The position numbers were made by a program, and so were the translations under genes. DNA of 64,000 nt from Gracilibacillus kekensis. Its GTDB lineage: Bacteria > Bacillota > Bacilli > Bacillales > Amphibacillaceae. The notes under the pieces are model-generated. The model was not told the DNA's origin, made no database searches, and saw nothing but the letters and a program-made list of their open reading frames with translations. The stretch is taken from positions 496,001 to 560,000 of the forward strand of contig NZ_FRCZ01000001.1 in assembly GCF_900143085.1 (NCBI RefSeq), written 5' to 3'. Below are positions 46,184-54,945 of the stretch, one piece after another; positions within the stretch are counted from its first letter, which is position 1; every line of letters begins with the position of its first letter.

Positions 46184-47578
46184 TTATTTTTGCTTCTTAG
46201 TTAATGACATTCCACCCATATGTCGAAATCTTCTATGCATCTTTTTATTAACTTCTTGCATTGTTGTCAAATCTTGATGATGATGCCATGTGTTTTCGTC
46301 TAATTTAGCACCATTTGGAGCTAATTCATCAGCTCTTTGAAAGTCAGTATCATATCTTTTAAATTCTCCAATTTGAACTTCTTGTCTTACTAGCCCAGCA
46401 GATTTAAAGTCAGGAAAGCCTCCTGGATAGGAAACACGATTTGGAGGAACCTCCCAATCAATATAAGTCCATGTTCCTTCCTCGCTAATCTCTATCTTAC
46501 CACCTTTTTTCAGCCATTTTTCTGGATCTCTAGAATATCGTGGTTTAGTAAGTAATTGTTCCTCAGTAAACTTTGTAATTTCTTGATTTTTACCTCCACC
46601 CTTTTTCCTTACACCTTCCAAACTCTCCGTACCCCCACCACTTCGCTTCATAAACACTGGATAATTAATCCCCGTTAGTGGCTCGCTCACCACTCGCACT
46701 TCAGGAATTAGATTCTTCATCCTGGTCATCGCATTATTGATGGTCCATGTCTTTGGTAGTTTTGGCAAGGTACCAGGTGGGTTTTCGGTTGGGAAAATAT
46801 GGCGGATGTTTTTGTTCGCCTGCATGCGGTCTACCGTGACACTTGCTCCACCAATTCCTAACATAAACAAGCCTTGGGTTAAGCTCTGGTTCCTTTTTTC
46901 TTCACTTAATTCATTGCCGAACATATCTTTTCCGGTGATATATTCGCTGAAGCCGTTATAGCTGGCCAGTCCATATATGCCATACTCGGTTTGTCTCAGT
47001 ATATCAAATGCCTTGGTATTTTGGTAGGCATCCAGTGCATGATCGGTCACTTTTGCACCCTTAGATAATGTGTGGATTGTTTTACCACCTTTTATCGCTC
47101 TTCCTGCCCAACCGACGACGGGGATGAAGCCCGCAGCTGCCAAGCTTCCAGCGGTAATGCGTTCAGCAGTGGTTAATTTTTCGATACATCCTTCAAAACA
47201 ATCCAAAAAATGTTCTACTAACGTATCATCTACTAAAGCAATTGGTTCTGGAAAATATTTGACACCTTCTCTTTCAAATGCTTTTCTACTTGTATAAGCA
47301 ACTGCATCAATAACACAGTTCCAAGCTAAAATATCTGTTTCATTATCTGCCATTTCTTGAATAATTGTTATACCATTTTCTTCATTATCTAATAATTCAT
47401 AAAGTAGATCCCCTATATTTTCTTTATCTTTTAGCCACTTCCAATATTTGCTTATAACTTCCTCAGCTAAAATTTGATCTTCCTTTTGAGAAAATACCGA
47501 CAATACTTTCTCTGAAAGTCCAAGAAAAAATATTACTTTACCATCATCGGTTAAACTACTAAAGTTAATATTAGCCAT
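46184..47578 (-). CDS. Chimera of Imm6-like immunity protein and WHH nuclease toxin
   Basis: Residues 1-134 resemble immunity protein 6 (LLYELLDNEENG, AWNCVIDAVAYTSRKAF). At IEK|LTTAERITAG the frame joins, without a stop, the middle of the LXG toxin pretoxin domain. It then runs through the shared GGGTESLEG linker to a unique HNH/Endo VII-type WHH nuclease end (NTWHHHQDLTTMQEVNKKMH). The junction is near 47182. The LXG secretion domain is absent, so the 464-residue product could not be exported by the usual route. The gene has a good GGAGGT before ATG 47578. A SUKH immunity gene follows. Confidence 0.8.
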   Translation of the reverse strand: MANINFSSLTDDGKVIFFLGLSEKVLSVFSQKEDQILAEEVISKYWKWLKDKENIGDLLYELLDNEENGITIIQEMADNETDILAWNCVIDAVAYTSRKAFEREGVKYFPEPIALVDDTLVEHFLDCFEGCIEKLTTAERITAGSLAAAGFIPVVGWAGRAIKGGKTIHTLSKGAKVTDHALDAYQNTKAFDILRQTEYGIYGLASYNGFSEYITGKDMFGNELSEEKRNQSLTQGLFMLGIGGASVTVDRMQANKNIRHIFPTENPPGTLPKLPKTWTINNAMTRMKNLIPEVRVVSEPLTGINYPVFMKRSGGGTESLEGVRKKGGGKNQEITKFTEEQLLTKPRYSRDPEKWLKKGGKIEISEEGTWTYIDWEVPPNRVSYPGGFPDFKSAGLVRQEVQIGEFKRYDTDFQRADELAPNGAKLDENTWHHHQDLTTMQEVNKKMHRRFRHMGGMSLTKKQK

Positions 47579-47633
47579 AATTAACCTCCAACCTAGTCAA
47601 TATACTCACCATTTTTAATCATTAAATGACTCT

Positions 47634-47843
47634 TTATTCACTAGATTTATGTAACTGTATCGTTACCATCTTTAGCATTACGAGCTTTGTCATGGTCTTT
47701 AGTTTGTGGGTCTTGCAGTACCATAGTGTCCTCTTGGCATGTAAAATGTCATCTCGCCTGTTTATCGTCCTTCTCATTAAACCAAATATAAAATCAATAC
47801 TCCATCCATTATTAGCTATGAATTTCAGTAAAGCATCTTTCAT
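47634..47843 (-). pseudogene. Possible toxin-gene remnant between cassettes
   Basis: A 69-codon frame (MKDALLKFIANNGWSIDFIF...) has no recognisable family. Another frame of the same strand reads QEDTMVLQDPQTKDHDKARN with a stop at 47647, which resembles the tail of an HNH-type toxin but has an upstream in-frame stop. The 370-bp gap is probably a decayed toxin end. Confidence 0.3.
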
Positions 47844-47867
47844 GATATCTAAAGCATAATTGTCTAA

Positions 47868-47913
47868 TAAAAAACAAAAAGCACTTGTTTCCTAACCGGC
47901 AATCAAGTGCTTT
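47868..47913 (-). terminator. Terminator of the LXG toxin-immunity operon
   Basis: AAAGCACTTG/CAAGTGCTTT (47878-47887 with 47904-47913), followed by a T-rich run on the minus strand, after the YezG-like immunity gene. Similar to the hairpin at 42043-42070. Confidence 0.75.
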
Positions 47914-47948
47914 ATAGTTTCAATAATAAACGGCTTAGCAATCAAACC

Positions 47949-48404
47949 TTAAAGTTTATTATATTGTATCTCATCAAACCACTCATCAGCAATCTGACGA
48001 GCCGTTTTAGTTTCATGATTAGTATAAACTAAATCATACTTGTATTCAGCTTTGAATTTGCCACTCTTAACATCATATATTAACTTCATTTCAGTAGGCA
48101 TGTCTTTTTCATAATCCAAACATAATTCTTTAATTTTTTCAATATCTTCATTTAAGATATCTAATACCATAAACTGGCGTTCCGAAGATATATTGTATCT
48201 TTCACCCCCATTCGCAAATGCATCATTCACTTTATGAGGCTTCAGATACTTATTATTAATTAAATAAAAAAACTTGCTTGAAATAATACTTTCCTCACAT
48301 GAAGCGTAAACATATACTTTATCCGCTCTCTCTTCAACATACTCCATACATATGGATATCATATCAGATTGCAATTCACTAAATCTATCTTCAAAAGTAT
48401 TCAT
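47949..48404 (-). CDS. YezG/DUF600-family immunity protein
   Basis: The 151-residue acidic protein has the DUF600 pattern (FEDRFSELQSDMISICMEYV, KVYVYAS, MPTEMKLIYDV, YDLVYTNHE). B. subtilis YezG neutralises the LXG nuclease YeeF. The gene lies 20 bp after the intact LXG nuclease toxin and has AAGGAG before ATG 48404, so it is the cognate immunity protein. Confidence 0.82.
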   Translation of the reverse strand: MNTFEDRFSELQSDMISICMEYVEERADKVYVYASCEESIISSKFFYLINNKYLKPHKVNDAFANGGERYNISSERQFMVLDILNEDIEKIKELCLDYEKDMPTEMKLIYDVKSGKFKAEYKYDLVYTNHETKTARQIADEWFDEIQYNKL

Positions 48405-48423
48405 CTAGTTTTCACTCCTTAGA

Positions 48424-50379
48424 TTAGTTTAAAAGGACTTCAGAGAACGGCTCACCATCAATTGTGTATTTTACTAAGAATTTTTTCGGCCTCACATTAT
48501 TCCCAGAGTATATTACTTCTAGATTGATTGTTACTTCTTTTGGAGGGGTTTCCTTTAAAGCTGCAGCCCATTCATCTTCAATTTTCTTATATTGCTTCAA
48601 ATTAACATCTGATAATTGCGATACCAAATTATCAAGTTTAGGTGATCCACCAAATCTATCACCTGCCAAATGACCTGCATGATCCTTTCCTTTTATTTTT
48701 CCTAATGTATTTTTGCTATGTGAAAGTCTATTTTCCCTGGTAGTTAATTGAAGATTATTTGTTTCAAACTTTGAAATTCTACCAGCACTGTCAGTTTCAT
48801 AAAAGTAATCATGTTCTCCAGTTTGGTATCTAATATTAGGCTTTAATCTATTTTTTCTTCCGTTTGTATACTGCTCTCCTTTTCCCACTAATGGTTTTAC
48901 TTCACCTTCTCCAGTCAAACGATTACCCTTACTCCCTTTCCCTAACCCTTCCAAACTCTCCGTACCCCCACCACTTCGCTTCATAAACATCGGAATATTC
49001 ATCCCCGTTAGTGGCTCGCTCACCACACGCACTTCAGGAATTAGATTCTTCATCCTTGTCATCGCATTATTGATGGTCCATGTCTTTGGTAGTTTTGGTA
49101 AGGTACCGGGTGGATTCTGGGTTGGGAAAATGTTGTGAATGTTTTTGTTCGCCTGCATGCGGTCTACGGTGACACTTGCTCCACCAATTCCTAGCATAAA
49201 TAAGCCTTGTGTTAAGCTCTGATTCCGTTTTTCTTCACTTAATTCATTGCCGAACATATCTTTTCCGGTGATATATTCGCTGAAGCCGTTATAGCTGGCC
49301 AGCCCATAAATACCATACTCGGTTTGTTTCAGTATATCAAATGCCTTGGTATTTTGGTAGGCATCCAATGCATGATCGGTCACTTTTGCACCCTTGGACA
49401 GTGTGTGAATTGTTTTACCACCTTTTATCGCTCTTCCTGCCCAACCGACGACAGGAATGAAGCCCGCAGCTGCCAAGCTTCCAGCGGTAATGCGTTCAGC
49501 AGTGGTTAATTTTTCACCGGTAACCGGGTCAATACCTGTTGATGCACGCTTGGCATCATAGTATCCCGTTAATTCCCCTGTAAAGGTACAGACCGTGTCC
49601 CATGTTTTTTCATACCATGGTCGATTCTCCATCTCCTCTATTTCTCTTTGGAGCTCGCGGTGTTCCTCTAATTCCTTCTGATAGTTTAAGTAGTCAGCCG
49701 TCATTTCCTTCGCCTGATTACGTGCCGCATGGATTTCGCTTTGCTGGTAGATGATTTCATTAAAATAAACAGGTGAAACCTCACCACCTTGGGAGGATGC
49801 TCGGAACATTTCTTGCATTAAACCGACGATGACTTGTTCATGGATGGAGGATTGTTGGTAATGTTCCAACAAGAGTTGATCCAATTCATTTACTCTATTT
49901 TTGGTTTTCTTCCGTTTATTCTCAGCGTCTTCCATTCGTTCCTCAAAGTCATGAATGGAAAATACCTTTAACGAGACGAGGTCATTCACACGTGAAAAAA
50001 TTGATTGCAAATCCTCTCGCTGGTGATCGACTATATCAAAGGCTCTTGCCACACCTTGAGCGAGATCTCTTTCCAGAAAAGGAACATCTACCAAAGTTTT
50101 GCCACCTAAATCGAAATCCTCTGCCATTCCTTCGATTCCTTTGAAAAAAGAAATCTGCATATCGATAAATTCAAGCCAAGCCTCTACGACATCAATTTGT
50201 GCCCGGTAAAAACCTTTAATCGCATCGGCACTCTTGCCTGTAAAAGTATCGATACCAACTATCTTTTGAAAAGCACTTCGTAATGTTTCCAATTTTTCTC
50301 TTAATGTCTGGTATTCTTTTGCACGAGCTTCTACGGTTGCGACTAACGATTTTGTTTCCAGCGTTCGAGTTGTGCTCAT
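48424..50379 (-). CDS. LXG type VII secretion toxin with non-specific nuclease domain
   Basis: This 651-residue toxin has an N-terminal LXG domain (about 1-240, helical, LETKSLVATVEARAKEY). A coiled linker and pretoxin TG domain (about 270-340, STGIDPVTGEKLTTAERI) follow, then the GGGTESLEG linker near 480. The C-terminal nuclease domain (about 560-610, DHAGHLAGDRFGGSPKLDN) is like the DNA/RNA non-specific endonuclease toxins. It is led by YwqH- and YwqI-like helper genes, as in the B. subtilis ywqHIJ locus, and followed by its immunity gene. Export would use a type VII apparatus encoded elsewhere. It is the only intact LXG head in the locus. Confidence 0.9.
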   Translation of the reverse strand: MSTTRTLETKSLVATVEARAKEYQTLREKLETLRSAFQKIVGIDTFTGKSADAIKGFYRAQIDVVEAWLEFIDMQISFFKGIEGMAEDFDLGGKTLVDVPFLERDLAQGVARAFDIVDHQREDLQSIFSRVNDLVSLKVFSIHDFEERMEDAENKRKKTKNRVNELDQLLLEHYQQSSIHEQVIVGLMQEMFRASSQGGEVSPVYFNEIIYQQSEIHAARNQAKEMTADYLNYQKELEEHRELQREIEEMENRPWYEKTWDTVCTFTGELTGYYDAKRASTGIDPVTGEKLTTAERITAGSLAAAGFIPVVGWAGRAIKGGKTIHTLSKGAKVTDHALDAYQNTKAFDILKQTEYGIYGLASYNGFSEYITGKDMFGNELSEEKRNQSLTQGLFMLGIGGASVTVDRMQANKNIHNIFPTQNPPGTLPKLPKTWTINNAMTRMKNLIPEVRVVSEPLTGMNIPMFMKRSGGGTESLEGLGKGSKGNRLTGEGEVKPLVGKGEQYTNGRKNRLKPNIRYQTGEHDYFYETDSAGRISKFETNNLQLTTRENRLSHSKNTLGKIKGKDHAGHLAGDRFGGSPKLDNLVSQLSDVNLKQYKKIEDEWAAALKETPPKEVTINLEVIYSGNNVRPKKFLVKYTIDGEPFSEVLLN

Positions 50380-50402
50380 CGCTTCCTCTCCCTTACCTCT
50401 CT

Positions 50403-50696
50403 CTATTTACCGATTGCTTCATCTTGCTCTTTTAGCTTCCTTACACTTTCCCTAGTATCGGCCAAGTTTTTTTCAACGGTCTCGATATATTGCAACAAAA
50501 AGGAATGAATCATTTCTTCTCGTTCAAGCCATTCATCTGTAAACGCCAGTTCATTTCTACTAAATGTATTGGCAGGCTTTGGTAAATCCAGACGGGACAG
50601 ACATGACTTGGCATGTGCAAGCTCCGACATGACGGAGGGAAAATTTAATTTAATTTCAGTACCGCCGCTCGTTGTACTTCCTACTCGAATGTTCAT
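50403..50696 (-). CDS. YwqI-like (DUF5344) LXG accessory protein
   Basis: The 97-residue helical protein (MNIRVGSTTSGGTEIKLNFP) matches the DUF5344/YwqI small partners encoded next to LXG toxins, which help target them to type VII secretion. ATG 50696 overlaps the stop of the YwqH-like gene (TGATG), so the two are coupled. It lies 23 bp before the toxin gene. Confidence 0.8.
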   Translation of the reverse strand: MNIRVGSTTSGGTEIKLNFPSVMSELAHAKSCLSRLDLPKPANTFSRNELAFTDEWLEREEMIHSFLLQYIETVEKNLADTRESVRKLKEQDEAIGK

Positions 50697-51118
50697 CAGA
50701 ACAACCATCCTTTTAATTCATTCAATTTACGCCCGTATGCTTCCGCTGCTTCTTCCCCCTGGCTCCATAAACGATCGGCCTGATGGGCAATTGTACTTGC
50801 GAAATCTAAGGTGTTCTGCTGGAGTTGTAACTGACTGATTTCCCAGTCTATCTGAACGATATAATAGTCGTATTGATACAGAATCTTTCTTTTCATATAT
50901 TCATAGGCTTCCTGCCGAGACTCATCAAATGTATTGGCCTCAGTTCCTTCCCACAGGGAATCCAGTGAAGGGTGTAACAATTTTTTAATTTCCACGTAAG
51001 CCTGGTCTTTCTCGTTCTCTATCTCACGCTTTGCCTGTTTTAACCGTTCTATTTTTTCCTCTGTTGCTGCCGATCGGTTAGAGATAATCTGGAATGCATC
51101 ACTAAGAAAATCTGACAA
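50696..51118 (-). CDS. YwqH-like (DUF5082) LXG accessory protein
   Basis: The 140-residue protein is nearly all helical (EEKIERLKQAKREIENEKDQ) with a WEGTEANTF segment, like DUF5082/YwqH. TTG 51118 is preferred because GGAGGT lies 7 nt before it; the frame stays open upstream. It is the first gene of the toxin operon, and its product probably bundles with the LXG domain and the YwqI-like protein. Confidence 0.78.
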   Translation of the reverse strand: MSDFLSDAFQIISNRSAATEEKIERLKQAKREIENEKDQAYVEIKKLLHPSLDSLWEGTEANTFDESRQEAYEYMKRKILYQYDYYIVQIDWEISQLQLQQNTLDFASTIAHQADRLWSQGEEAAEAYGRKLNELKGWLF

Positions 51119-51313
51119 TATATACACCTCCATAACAAGAAAATAATCCAATTAAACTCTTTATCTAATACATAATTATAAATAATAATTAGAAGAATAA
51201 TCCAGTTATTATATGTATGAAATAGAAAAACAAATCCAAATACCTATTATCCTATTTGATGTTCTATTACTTTCGAATTATTTAGCCTTTCTTTTAGTTA
51301 GTCCTGTGATAAA

Positions 51314-51357
51314 CTGGGACAGAGGGACAGGTACAGTTCAGTGTCCCTCTGTCCCAG
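51314..51357. repeat. 15-bp dyad GGGACAGAGGGAC repeat
   Basis: A perfect inverted repeat (51314-51328 with 51343-51357) with a 14-nt loop, in the divergent region between the toxin operon and a small membrane-protein gene. This GGGACAGAGGGACAGG hairpin is a known dispersed element type in Bacillaceae (from memory). No T run follows. Confidence 0.7.
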
Positions 51358-51426
51358 AATGCCAAAAAAAATGAATCACATTGGGATGTTTGCACGGTAT
51401 AAATAAAAGTAGATGGAGGAATCAAT

Positions 51427-51711
51427 ATGTGGGTAATATTAGGGATTATTGCCATCGTAGCAACCCTTATAAATCTTTATATGTATTCAGCAGGAAAGGA
51501 TTATAAGCTTGCTATGGCTATTGCGTTATCATTTACAGCATTAACACTTTGTGCAGAATATAGTCTTGTATCGGTATGGGTAGAAGCGGAAGATTGGGCA
51601 GCTTTAATGGATGTAGTTCCCGGTATGGAAAGGGCATTATGGTTTTTGACAATTGTTTCTATCTTATTGAATATAGCACCTATACTTTTAGAACGAAAAA
51701 GTAAGAAATAA
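51427..51711 (+). CDS. Small integral membrane protein
   Basis: The 94-residue protein has three hydrophobic helices (about 3-22, 28-48, 66-88) and a basic tail (ERKSKK). ATGGAGGA lies before ATG 51427. I do not recognise the family. It is divergent from the toxin operon and convergent with the beta-mannosidase operon, so no functional link is evident. Confidence 0.65.
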   Translation: MWVILGIIAIVATLINLYMYSAGKDYKLAMAIALSFTALTLCAEYSLVSVWVEAEDWAALMDVVPGMERALWFLTIVSILLNIAPILLERKSKK

Positions 51712-51799
51712 TTACTTGATGACACATCATTCATTACATTTTTTGTAAGTCTTTAGATATAACTAGCGGAAGTTTTCTCAATATTGGTTTCCAACTAAA

Positions 51800-51830
51800 T
51801 AAAAAGCCCCCTATTGTCAGGAGCTTTTTA
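51800..51830 (-). terminator. Terminator of the beta-mannosidase operon
   Basis: A 10-bp stem (51801-51810 with 51820-51829, one G-U on the minus strand) ends in five Ts; it touches the beta-mannosidase stop codon. Confidence 0.7.
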
Positions 51831-51831
51831 T

Positions 51832-54282
51832 CTAGTCTGCACTTATGTGATAAACACTTCTTGTTTCTAGCGAGTTTTCTATCGTCTGTTTCGTCATAGC
51901 TGCTGGCATCTTATTTTTTTTAACAGTAATTTGTTTGGTTTCGTTTGCTGATAAATCAAAATAGTTATCAGATAGAGGTAAGTCCACTGTTGACTGAATT
52001 TCTACATATTTTGTAAAGGCATGAGCCTTAACGTTAAGCATATAGTGATCATCGTCTTCTTCTACTGCGATAGACATATGGGGATTTAGAAACTTAAAAT
52101 GCTTCGGCTTAGAAAACAGCACCATTGACTGACTGTACGGACTACCATCGATATATAACGTCGCTTCTAAATAGGTTTCATATCTAGTAACTTCATTAAT
52201 TTCATCAGATAAGTCCAAATGTGTAAGAGCTTTAGCAGTTAGTGCTTCAACCTCAATATCGATAGTGCCTTTTTGTAAAATATCCGATTTATTATTACGT
52301 AATTTCCACTCCACTCGTCCCGTGATTCCATTCAAATGATCATTTGTCACATAAATGGATGCCTCATGCATTTGTTCTTCTATTGATAAAAGGATAGGAT
52401 CATAGAATTTTTTTGCAAAGTAATGCAAGGCTTTCCATCGTCCAAAATAATCAACGCTTGACCAAGAGGCCACGGGCCAGCAATCATTTAATTGCCAATA
52501 CAGTGATCCCATACACCTTCCTAAATTACGACGCCAGTGTTCGACACCATACTTTATGGCTTCTGCTTGCAGCAATTGTGAGGTATACAATAAAGTACTG
52601 AAGTCTTTAGGATAAAGGAAATTCTCTGATAAATAATACAAGATTTTCCCATTTGCATCATCATTTTTTTGGTGTTTTTCCATTATTCTCGAAAAGATAT
52701 TTCGATCCTCAAGAATAGTGAAAGATTCTACAGTTTGTAAACCTGGAAAGGCTTGAAACCCAAATTCCGAACAAAAACGAAAATGGTACTTACGATATTC
52801 AGTAAACGGTTTTTGCCCATGCCATACTTCCCAATAATGCACATCACCCACATCAGGATTCTTAGGGTCGATAAAGCCCCCACCAGACGAAGGAGACGAT
52901 GGCCAGTAAAAGGTTTGTGGATCATATTCCGCTACAATATCTTTCAACGTTTTTTCAAATAACGTAATATAATTGTCCCGCCAATCTTTCCGATCTGGCC
53001 ACCCCCAATATTCCATTGCCTCTTCTACCTCATTATTTCCACACCAAATACCAAGGCTTGCATGATGTCGAATTCGCTTAATTTGATCAATTGCCTCTTG
53101 TTCAACATTTTGGTGAAACGCTTCGGTCATGGGGTAAACACTGCAAGCAAACATAAAATCTTGCCAGACAATGATACCGTTCTTATCACATAAATCGTAA
53201 AAGTAATCCTCAGGGTAATGCCCCCCACCCCAAACACGGATCATATTAAAGTTGGCCGCAACAGAATCTTCTATCACTTGCTTTGTTCGTTCCTTTGATA
53301 ATCTTGGCAATAAATTATCCTCTGGAATATAATTCGCGCCCTTCATAAATAATGGAAAACCATTTACTATAAATTCAAAAGATTTTCCCCATTGATCTGG
53401 TTCATGTCTAACCTCGATGGTCCGAAGCCCAATATGTTTCTGCACTTTATCCAGTAAACGATTATTCTTTGAAATCAATACTTCTACCTGATACAGTGGT
53501 TGTTCACCATAGCCTGCTGGCCACCATATTTGAGGCTCTTCAATAAAAAGTGAAGTTTCTGATTGCTCAAAGGCCTTTTTAACTTGTTTACCGCAAGGGG
53601 ATGTCAAAATAACTGTTTTGTCTACAAATCGGTCTTCGGTTACTAATTCAGTTGAAATGGTAACTTCAACCTTCCTTTGTTTTGGACTATGCTTTTGTGA
53701 GACGTAGACATCTTGAATTCGATTATCATTCCAAGCAATTAATTCTACATCACGCCATATACCTAAATCAGGTATTTTCGGCCCCCAATCCCATCCAAAC
53801 ATACTATGAGACTTACGTAAGTGTTGGAAACCTTCGACTGCGTGATGCACTCCTGGAAGCTGATTTTCTCGATTCTTTTCCTGTACATAATCCACAGGGG
53901 AATACAAAGTTACTTTCAGCTTGTTTGTGCCCTCACACAAAATCGATTTCACATCAAATTCATAAATTCGATGCATATTGTCGGTACTTCCAATGGTTTG
54001 ATCGTTAATTTCAATTTTTGCGATAGTATCAATACCGTGAAATTTTAATTGAATGTTTTCATGACTTAATAAAGCTCCATCCATTTCAAACTCTTTGAGG
54101 AATACATAGTCATTTGCACTTAACATTAATGCTTGATCTTCGTTGTCACGGTAGAATGGATCCGGAATTAATTCTTCCTCTAGTAATGTATGTATTACGG
54201 AAGCTGGAAGGTTCACCTTGTATTGCTCTTCTTCTGAGTTATTTCTCAGATACCAATCATGATTAAATTTAATTTGTTTCAT
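51832..54282 (-). CDS. GH2 beta-mannosidase
   Basis: The 816-residue cytosolic enzyme hydrolyses terminal beta-mannose from oligosaccharides. It has a GH2 sugar-binding N-terminal domain (NLPASVIHTLLEEELIPDPF), Ig-like domains, and a TIM barrel with acid/base Glu418 (WCGNNEVEE) and nucleophile Glu506 (FCSEFGFQ). The length and FMKGANYIPED match beta-mannosidases. AGCGAGGT precedes ATG 54282. It ends an operon with a DUF624 protein and a sugar ABC importer, so mannooligosaccharides are the likely imported substrate. Confidence 0.9.
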   Translation of the reverse strand: MKQIKFNHDWYLRNNSEEEQYKVNLPASVIHTLLEEELIPDPFYRDNEDQALMLSANDYVFLKEFEMDGALLSHENIQLKFHGIDTIAKIEINDQTIGSTDNMHRIYEFDVKSILCEGTNKLKVTLYSPVDYVQEKNRENQLPGVHHAVEGFQHLRKSHSMFGWDWGPKIPDLGIWRDVELIAWNDNRIQDVYVSQKHSPKQRKVEVTISTELVTEDRFVDKTVILTSPCGKQVKKAFEQSETSLFIEEPQIWWPAGYGEQPLYQVEVLISKNNRLLDKVQKHIGLRTIEVRHEPDQWGKSFEFIVNGFPLFMKGANYIPEDNLLPRLSKERTKQVIEDSVAANFNMIRVWGGGHYPEDYFYDLCDKNGIIVWQDFMFACSVYPMTEAFHQNVEQEAIDQIKRIRHHASLGIWCGNNEVEEAMEYWGWPDRKDWRDNYITLFEKTLKDIVAEYDPQTFYWPSSPSSGGGFIDPKNPDVGDVHYWEVWHGQKPFTEYRKYHFRFCSEFGFQAFPGLQTVESFTILEDRNIFSRIMEKHQKNDDANGKILYYLSENFLYPKDFSTLLYTSQLLQAEAIKYGVEHWRRNLGRCMGSLYWQLNDCWPVASWSSVDYFGRWKALHYFAKKFYDPILLSIEEQMHEASIYVTNDHLNGITGRVEWKLRNNKSDILQKGTIDIEVEALTAKALTHLDLSDEINEVTRYETYLEATLYIDGSPYSQSMVLFSKPKHFKFLNPHMSIAVEEDDDHYMLNVKAHAFTKYVEIQSTVDLPLSDNYFDLSANETKQITVKKNKMPAAMTKQTIENSLETRSVYHISAD

Positions 54283-54314
54283 GCTACACCTCGCTGTATT
54301 ATCTCAATTTATAG

Positions 54315-54911
54315 TTAGGAAACTTGCATTTTATTTAAAACGTTATTGCTAATTGCGATTTGTACAAAAGCTATGGGAATAATGCCGAATACCAGAAATA
54401 AGGCTGGCGCTATATAGATTAACAACCCATATATACCAATAATAAGGAATTGCATGATGATTGCAGAAAATGATGTTAAACCTACTCTCATGTTTACTAC
54501 AAAATAATTCGCAATCGATAAAGAATAATGCACCAAAATAGGAAAGAGATATAACCATTCAATTACCACGATCACTGCAACACAAATTACTACTGTATAC
54601 ATTATCAGGCGGGTTATTTCGTTAAAATGAGGAATCATAGAAAAATTGAGAACCGCAGCAGCTGTCGATACCGTAAGAAGCCAGCCTAAAATATTGGATG
54701 CTTTAAAATTCTCTTTGTGAAATTTTTTGAAGTGATTGCCAACACTTATGACATTCCCTTCCATTTTCCAAGTGCGAATTACCCCATATGCAGCTGCAGT
54801 AGAAGGGAATATTCCTAGAATAATCCCTCCCTTTAGGGTGTATAGCATCCAAAAAGCATGTAATTTCAACATTTCTAATATCCAATCAGCGAATACATAC
54901 GTTTTACTCAT
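54315..54911 (-). CDS. DUF624 (YesL-like) membrane protein
   Basis: The 198-residue protein has five or six membrane helices and the DUF624 features (TLKGGIILGIFPSTAAAYGVI near residue 25-45). YesL-type proteins often lie beside sugar ABC importers with multi-component solute-binding operons; their function is not established. It lies between the permease and beta-mannosidase genes. The start is ATG 54911. Confidence 0.82.
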   Translation of the reverse strand: MSKTYVFADWILEMLKLHAFWMLYTLKGGIILGIFPSTAAAYGVIRTWKMEGNVISVGNHFKKFHKENFKASNILGWLLTVSTAAAVLNFSMIPHFNEITRLIMYTVVICVAVIVVIEWLYLFPILVHYSLSIANYFVVNMRVGLTSFSAIIMQFLIIGIYGLLIYIAPALFLVFGIIPIAFVQIAISNNVLNKMQVS

Positions 54912-54945
54912 TCTTCCACCTACTATTCAGCTATTTTGGCCTTGG

